NCBI GenBank assembly: GCA_018894495.1 | Contig: JAHIOY010000099.1 | Location: forward strand, 1-5,263 | From: Patescibacteria group bacterium | GTDB lineage: Bacteria > Patescibacteriota > Minisyncoccia > Minisyncoccales > JAHIOY01 | DNA length: 5,263 bases | Direction: 5' to 3' | Part shown: positions 5,248 through 5,263 of the stretch, piece after piece | How positions within the stretch are numbered: the stretch's first letter is position 1 | Layout: each line of letters opens with the position of its first letter | Notes under the pieces: generated by a model | Told to the model about the DNA's origin: nothing | Database searches by the model: none | What the model saw: the letters and a program-made list of their open reading frames with translations, nothing else | Position numbers and translations under genes: made by a program

Positions 5248-5263
5248 AATACATTTCATTGAC

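Overview
This is an A+T-rich window with short gaps, overlapping genes and few Shine-Dalgarno-like sequences. Every recognisable gene reads through cleanly with the standard code: stops are TAA, tryptophan is TGG, and no in-frame TGA is needed. Together with the divergent GMN loop in CorA, the cluster of GT39-type membrane glycosyltransferases and the many palindromic repeats, this suggests a Candidate Phyla Radiation (Patescibacteria, Parcubacteria-like) genome. That placement is inferred from style and content; no marker gene in the window proves it.

Layout. Positions 1-77 hold an A+T-rich inverted-repeat element built from CGAAT/ATTCG pentamers. It runs up to the stop codon of grpE, the DnaK nucleotide exchange factor gene on the minus strand (78-698). 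The grpE gene carries an in-frame, G+C-rich tandem-repeat insertion. The 230-bp gap at 699-928 separates grpE from a plus-strand corA-like gene. It contains a strong palindrome (708-752), two divergent promoters of nearly identical design (extended -10 TGTTAAAAT, 16-bp spacers), and a second half-copy of the 1-77 element that ends exactly at the corA ATG.

The corA-like gene (929-1837) overlaps a first GT39-type glycosyltransferase (1828-3411) by 10 bp, and that gene overlaps a second, distantly related one (3401-4885) by 11 bp. The three genes probably form one transcription unit driven by the corA promoter. Both glycosyltransferases have the acidic DE motif in the first extracytoplasmic loop, many membrane segments and a C-terminal soluble tail. 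They probably transfer sugars from polyprenyl-phosphate donors to an envelope acceptor that cannot be identified from sequence.

After a 95-bp gap filled by a second copy of the palindrome family (4899-4979) comes the start of a third GT39 gene (4981-5247). It keeps the N-terminal catalytic motifs, but resemblance to the family stops at about codon 64 and the frame ends at 88 residues. The sequence past this break, read on the minus strand, resembles a helix-turn-helix segment of a transposase, so the gene looks broken by a mobile element or a recombination junction.

The genes are ordinary. The points worth a second look are the two palindromic repeat families placed at gene borders, the repeat insertion inside grpE, and the broken third glycosyltransferase. 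I see no defence, biosynthetic or other multi-gene system that would count as new.
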